NCBI GenBank assembly: GCA_030622705.1
Contig: JAUXFU010000025.1
Location: 1 to 8,536 of the forward strand
DNA: 8,536 nucleotides
Source: Candidatus Omnitrophota bacterium
GTDB taxonomy: Bacteria; Omnitrophota; Koll11; Gygaellales; JAHJCI01
Direction of reading: 5' to 3'
Shown here: positions 6,001 through 8,536 of the stretch, piece by piece
How positions within the stretch are numbered: position 1 is the first letter of the stretch
How the letters are laid out: each line of letters begins with the position of its first letter
Notes under the pieces: model-generated
Seen by the model: only the letters and a program-made list of their open reading frames with translations
Database searches by the model: none
Told to the model about the DNA's origin: nothing
Made by a program: the position numbers and the translations under genes

Positions 6001-8536
6001 TCATACCTGTTTTAAGAAAGAACAATGTGATAAGGAATTATCCGGTGAATATTACGCGTTTATCCGGGGTTGGCAATTCTTATTCTTCTATGATAAGGAT
6101 GTTAGGATTTGTTTCTGAGCTTATGATAAATAACACGATAAAGGATTTTACCAAAGGAAATTTAGAATCACTAAAAGAAACCCTGCTTGATTATTACGCG
6201 AAATATGTTGCTGAGAAAAACGAGGATAAGGATTTTGATATAGAGGAGGAATTTAAGGAAAAATGGCCAAGTGTGGTTTCACTCCTGGGATTATCTACGG
6301 AGTTTAGCGACAATAATAATTGCGCGGCGCTTATGCCTTTATTCTATCCGGCAAGGGATTTCTCTACCCCCGGAATAATAACTGGGTTAATTTCTAAGAT
6401 AGCTGAGGATTTCAGGGTTGAAGCCGCGGAGTTGTCTTCTGGCGCCTTAGCAAGAATCAATAATTTATACCTAACCTCAAAGCAAGATCGTCGGGCTGTG
6501 CTTGGCATGTTAGATGCTGTTTCCGGCCAGTTAGAAGCAGATAATCTTGCTGATGTCAATGTAAAGGGATATTTCGTGGATAGCTTCGAGAGATTCGGCA
6601 TAGGGTCAATGAGAGAGAAATTAGGATTCAATGATGAGAATATAGATAAGATTATTGAGGCTTTATTCAGCCATCCGTTAATCAGATTTGCTTATTCCCA
6701 ACGGGAACAGGACAGGGATTTTCTTAATAACGCGCTTATGCTTTTGGCGATTGTAAAGTTTGGTTATAAGCCCGCGATTTACTCCTTTGAGCAGATTCTC
6801 GAGCAGGAAAAGATAGGCTGCGTTATGTATTCCTTATTAAATTACGCCGGGCTTAGAATGAGTGGTTACAATGACGAGGATATTGTTGTTAGCAGAATCG
6901 AGGGAAGGAATCAGGCTTATAGCCATTTGGTTGTGGGCGTCAAAATCCCGGATAAAAAAGTAAAATATTTTGACCCCACTCCGTTCGGCATAAAACGAGG
7001 TTTTGAAACAGAGATAGATTTTAGCCGCCTGGAGTTTGTTGATAGCGAAAGAAAAATTTACGAATTAGGCAGGCAGAATACAGGAAATTATTATTTTGAT
7101 GCCTATGATACGATAAGAATCATTTCAGAAGGCCAAGGAGCCAGAGGAATTATTGCCGCTGTTTTAGGTAATCCAGGTAAAGATTCCGAGGATTTAGAAT
7201 GTCTATCCGCTGCTTTAAAAATAGACCCATATTATCAGCAGGCTGAAAGTGCCTATAACAGGAAAATAAGTGAGTTTATTAGCGATCATAGGAAAACATG
7301 GATAGGCGCGAATCAGAAAGCCGTTCTTACAAAGCCTGAAAATTATCCTGTCGTTTCTATATTAATGGGTAATACACCGTCTATTGATATAGTAAATGAT
7401 ATCTTGGATATCGCTAAACAGTACGCTGAAGAGCAGCATAAACCTTCAGGAATAAGGGAGTTTGACGAGCTTGTAACCTCTCTTGAGAATGGAAATATCA
7501 AGGCAGCAAAAAAAGCGCTTTTAGCTTTTGTCAATCCATATTTAAGTGAAGAAATCAAAGAAGGGGATTTAGAGCCATTGCTTAAAGGAATAGCTATAAG
7601 TAGAAAAGAAGAGACCCCGTTTAGTTCAAAGCCAAAATACAAAGTCGGAGATGAAACATATAATCTTGTATATTACTTAGATGGTTCTGCAACAACACAA
7701 AGACTAAGGATTAGAGAAATTAAACAAGATGGAACATATGTTCTGGAGGTGTATGAGGAGGTTAAGGCGCAGGATGGTAGTTGGGAATGGATGTGGCTTC
7801 CTTATAGGTTGGATATGCCGGCTGAAGAATTTGAACAGATGAGGCTTGAAGCAGAGCCGTTAGTAAGGTCTCAATTGGCAGGGATAGAGGAAGAAATCAA
7901 TGGCCTTAAGCAGATGATAATAGGATTCGAGATGAAGATAGGTGATGGTTATTACGCGTACACGGTCAGCGAAGATTTAGAAAGGGAGTGGCAGAGATTA
8001 AACAGAATCCTACTAAAGATAAACAAAAAGATTTCAGAAAAACAAAAGACGATTTCTCCCCAGGATCTACCGCCGTATAGATTAAGATTACAACGATTAA
8101 AGGATCGTCTTGATTTAATATATTTTAGAGCCAAGGATAATATGGTTCAAACAGTGCCGATTTCTATACTAACCGGGCCTTTAACCAGTTTTATCCAGGG
8201 TTTGCCTGGCGAACATTATGGCACAGCTACGCTGCAGGAAGTACAGGCGCGGATAATTGAGCATACGAATGGCAATAGGCCTACTATCAAGGGTTTAATG
8301 AACATCATTCGTCCAGTCGTTGGAGGGTATAATGGTGGCGACATCATAGTAACAAGGCATGAAGGCAGGGGTTCTGAGGTAGCTAAATTTATCAACGGTA
8401 ACGGAGCAATCGTTGTTAACCCCAAATTAGCTTTTATGAAATATTTTCCCGGAGGTACTCCAGAGCTTACCAAAATAATAAATAACGCAAACGGCAATCT
8501 TGTTATATTTGTGCCATCGATAGCACAAGTAGAAGG
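1..8536 (+). CDS. Giant multidomain membrane-anchored protein with SecA/SF2-like ATPase (partial at both ends)
   Basis: A single frame, with codons starting at base 3, is open through the entire window: 2,844 full codons with two bases left over at each end. Start and stop lie outside. I translated it line by line and found no stop and no frame change. The protein is mostly acidic and helical, without long internal repeats, and very poor in cysteine (six counted: residues 100, 408, 863, 2107, 2273 and 2400). Recognisable modules in order are a radical-SAM-like barrel end, TPRs, membrane segments, a SecA-like ATPase, a helix-hairpin-helix, a transglutaminase-like module, an SH3-like segment and a coiled coil. 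These would normally be separate proteins, yet nothing in the DNA separates them. No known family spans the whole length, so I give no gene name. Codon use (TTA, ATA, AGG/AGA) looks uniform across domains, which argues against a recent insertion. The overall function is unknown. An Omnitrophota-type giant gene is the most likely identity, by inference. Confidence 0.95.
3..710 (+). other. Radical-SAM-like TIM-barrel domain, C-terminal part
   Basis: Residues 1-235 follow the later half of a radical SAM barrel of the B12-binding/MiaB-like type. The window opens in strand 2 with IAIFDDNFF (residues 4-12), the usual DDxF signature. There follows a strand-helix unit, then DNELIDLIWRAGVRELHFGG (residues 53-72) leading to a TDTVL...K.YT pattern, which corresponds to the family's 'aGc..i.fGiEs..d.vL....Kgyt' stretch. 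TTPYTT (residues 130-135) sits where families have a P-G-E-T loop. The CxxxCxxC loop that binds the 4Fe-4S cluster would lie upstream of the window, so catalytic competence cannot be judged. One oddity is that the glutamate normally found in the 'GiES' motif is replaced by G72-D73-G74. The domain may be a degenerate relative rather than an active enzyme. A G9 tract lies within its coding sequence. Confidence 0.72.
559..567 (+). repeat. G9 homopolymer tract inside the reading frame
   Basis: Nine consecutive G residues encode part of Arg-Gly-Gly-Glu (AGG GGG GGG GAG). Loss of one G would lead to a TAG stop at 592-594; gain of one G would lead to a TGA stop at 611-613. As written, the frame continues for at least 2,650 more codons. 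The tract could be a slippage-prone contingency site or merely a sequencing and assembly hazard. Confidence 0.9.
1005..1340 (+). other. TPR-type helical repeats (two clear, one weak)
   Basis: Residues 335-368 and 370-403 each match the 34-residue TPR pattern of paired antiparallel helices. The first has the G-K-K-L-L...N-K-F-E-E-A-L..F-S-K-A spacing (340-359), and the second has AETYIQLGKFYEAAREYKRA (377-396), with the small residue of helix A and the alanine of helix B in place. A third, weaker unit covers about 412-445 (N-N-G-S-I-D-S-A-V..F). TPRs are protein-protein docking modules. The sequence between the radical-SAM-like domain and these repeats (residues 236-334) is charged and helical and I do not recognise it. 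Residues 446-537, leading to the membrane region, are also helical without an identifiable domain. Confidence 0.75.
1614..2036 (+). other. Membrane region: three to four hydrophobic segments around a basic loop
   Basis: Hydrophobic stretches lie at residues 538-556 (proline-containing, moderate), 571-595 (strong, Gly/Ala/Leu-rich, ending M-I-L-L-L), 644-660 (strong) and 665-678 (moderate; it may form a hairpin with the previous one). The connecting loop 596-643 carries eleven Lys/Arg and only one acidic residue, so by the positive-inside rule it is cytoplasmic. That topology leaves both the N-terminal radical-SAM/TPR part and the downstream ATPase in the cytoplasm, with only short periplasmic turns. 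After W678 the sequence becomes strongly acidic and soluble. The hydrophobicity is directly visible, but the number of true crossings (two or four) is inferred. Confidence 0.75.
2385..4401 (+). other. Divergent SecA-like / SF2 helicase-like ATPase domain
   Basis: Residues 795-1467 carry the motif series of a two-lobed SF2 motor. Motif I is a Walker A, A-E-D-V-Q-G-K-T (817-824), preceded by the hydrophobic strand V811-T815. NPTLELSVAAYE (846-857) occupies the SecA 'TVNDYLA' position. G-A-D-I-L-F-I-D-L (925-933) resembles SecA's 'ADI.YGT'. Motif II is V-L-D-E-L-Q (969-974), followed by I-S-A-P-S-F-V-I-G-F-G, with the spacing of SecA 'DEVDSILIDEARTPLIISG'. Motif III is L-A-F-T-A-T-P (1258-1264). 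F-Q-G-I-N-K (1404-1409) fits motif V, and Q-A-I-R-R-P-R-G (1441-1448), after W-M-I-I-G-D, fits motif VI and its arginine fingers. The catalytic Lys823, Asp971/Glu972 and Arg1444/Arg1447 are kept, so ATP hydrolysis is plausible. Between motifs II and III lies a long (about 280-residue) mostly helical insert. A basic patch (S-K-R-K-R-K-S) lies at about 871-877. The placement nearer SecA than true helicases rests on spacing and is less sure than membership of the SF2/SecA fold. Confidence 0.72.
4404..5549 (+). other. Long helical region of unknown function
   Basis: Residues 1468-1849 are rich in Glu, Leu, Lys and Ala and appear almost entirely alpha-helical, with short breaks. I recognise no family. 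Residues 1668-1700, with an M-T-A-G-E-L..K-V-E-E-A-L-A-K-K-G-Y-S pattern, have the spacing of a small helix-turn-helix-like bundle, but this is weak. By position directly after the ATPase, the region may correspond to the helical scaffold/wing part that follows NBD2 in SecA; the sequence itself does not prove this. Confidence 0.5.
5550..5690 (+). other. Helix-hairpin-helix element (ComEA/GspK-like)
   Basis: Residues 1850-1896 show two successive hairpins: D-V-K-G-I-T-P-A-I-A-G-R-I-K-E-G (1856-1871), then L-N-D-L-R-S-V-P-G-L-D-E-A-G-F (1877-1891). This 'vkGIt...A..I.......DL..vpGld...f' layout is characteristic of the HhH fold in ComEA-type DNA receptors and of the related domain in type II secretion protein K. 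In ComEA it binds double-stranded DNA; in GspK it serves protein assembly. Which applies here is unknown. Confidence 0.62.
5691..6780 (+). other. Helical region of unknown function
   Basis: Residues 1897-2259 are mainly helical with moderately hydrophobic patches (for example around A-I-R-I-F-L-A-I at 1945-1952), none long enough to be a convincing membrane span. No motif was recognised. The region links the helix-hairpin-helix element to the Cys/His/Asp module. One of the protein's few cysteines (C2107, after D-N-N-N) lies here without a recognisable catalytic context. Confidence 0.45.
6783..7292 (+). other. Transglutaminase-like (papain-fold) module with trailing TPR-like helix pair
   Basis: Residues 2261-2330 contain, in order and at typical spacing, a helix-start cysteine (K-I-G-C2273-V-M-Y-S-L-L), a helix ending A-G-L-R-M-S-G-Y, a strand beginning S-H2308-L-V-V-G-V, and a strand ending V-K-Y-F-D2324-P-T-P. 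This Cys...His...Asp-Pro-T order is the signature of transglutaminase-like cysteine hydrolases/transferases, where the cysteine is the nucleophile and His/Asp complete the triad. That C2273 is one of only six cysteines in 2,844 residues favours real selection for it. Residues 2395-2430 (E-D-L..L-S-A-A-L-K-I-D-P-Y-Y-Q-Q-A) look like a single TPR-like unit, a pairing also seen in SirB1-type proteins. The substrate is unknown, and a non-catalytic structural role remains possible. Confidence 0.6.
7632..7820 (+). other. Small beta-rich SH3/Tudor-like segment
   Basis: Residues 2544-2606 begin K-P-K-Y-K-V-G-D-E and alternate short strands with turns (I-R-E-I-K-Q-D-G-T-Y-V-L-E-V-Y), ending in an aromatic-rich W-E-W-M-W-L-P-Y. 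The 'Y.vGd...' start with a following 'I..i..dg.Y.v' strand pair is typical of small SH3/Tudor-like barrels that bind peptides or nucleic acid. The assignment is by pattern only. It is the only clearly beta-rich stretch in the last third of the window. Residues 2431-2543 before it are helical and unrecognised. Confidence 0.4.
7824..8144 (+). other. Charged coiled-coil segment
   Basis: Residues 2608-2714 are dominated by Glu, Lys, Arg, Gln and regularly spaced Leu/Ile, in heptad-like runs such as L-A-G-I-E-E-E-I-N-G-L-K-Q-M-I, and again from E-D-L-E-R-E-W through L-L-K-I-N-K-K-I. A short Gly/Tyr break (G-D-G-Y-Y-A-Y) and a proline break (Q-D-L-P-P-Y) divide it into three helices, which suggests a helical hairpin or oligomerisation stalk. 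No family was recognised. Confidence 0.6.
8160..8536 (+). other. Unrecognised C-terminal segment, continues beyond the window
   Basis: Residues 2720-2844 switch to a mixed alpha/beta, Gly/Asn-richer composition (G-G-Y-N-G-G-D, then G-N-G-A-I-V-V-N-P-K, then N-G-N-L-V-I-F-V-P). Several buried-strand-like patches (I-I-V-T, I-V-V-N, L-V-I-F-V) suggest the start of a new globular domain, cut by the window edge. I do not recognise it. Confidence 0.5.

Noticed and set aside
5711..8497. Several further antisense open frames (5711-6025, 6344-6631, 7343-7642, 8216-8497)
   Set aside because: All lie inside the continuous + strand coding frame, overlap well-formed domains or helices there, and have Ser/Phe/Ile-rich shadow compositions.
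1..8536. Stop-codon reassignment or several fused genes with internal re-starts
   Set aside because: No TAA, TAG or TGA occurs in the frame, so no recoding is needed, and there are no stop/start junctions that would mark former gene borders.
1..8536. Tandem repeats or adhesin-type repeat arrays
   Set aside because: Reading the translation end to end shows only the two or three TPR units. No long internal duplication of DNA or protein was visible by eye, though an alignment against itself could find weak ones.

Overview
The whole 8,536-base window lies inside one protein-coding gene. On the + strand, the frame whose codons begin at position 3 stays open from the first base to the last. That gives 2,844 complete codons with no stop, and the gene runs off both ends. 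Neither the true start nor the stop is visible, so no promoter, ribosome binding site, terminator or intergenic region can be described. I see no RNA gene, CRISPR array, mobile element or long repeat. All other open frames are short (116 codons or fewer) and I read them as antisense shadows. Residue n below is the codon starting at base 3n, so residue 1 is the first complete codon in the window, not the start of the protein.

The product is a giant, non-repetitive, multidomain protein of more than 310 kDa in this window alone. In order I read: the C-terminal part of a radical-SAM-like TIM barrel (about 1-235); a helical linker and two or three TPR-type repeats (335-445); a membrane region with a strongly positive loop (538-678); a divergent SF2 ATPase most like the SecA motor, with Walker A, DE, TATP and arginine-finger-like motifs (about 795-1467); a long helical region (1468-1849); a helix-hairpin-helix element (1850-1896); more helical sequence; a transglutaminase-like Cys/His/Asp module followed by a TPR-like helix pair (about 2261-2430); a small beta-rich SH3-like segment (2544-2606); a charged coiled coil (2608-2714); and an unrecognised segment that continues past the window.

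The probable source is an uncultivated bacterium. Giant non-repetitive genes that fuse eroded enzyme domains, membrane segments and TPRs, at moderately low GC with many TTA, ATA and AGG/AGA codons, fit Candidatus Omnitrophota (former OP3), where giant proteins have been reported (for example in Ca. Velamenicoccus archaeovorus). This placement is inference (roughly even odds), because no marker gene is present.

By the positive-inside rule, the basic loop between membrane segments 2 and 3 is cytoplasmic, which puts both the radical-SAM-like part and the ATPase in the cytoplasm. The simplest working model is an inner-membrane-anchored cytoplasmic machine with an ATP-driven motor and several binding modules. 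Whether the motor moves protein or nucleic acid cannot be decided from the sequence.
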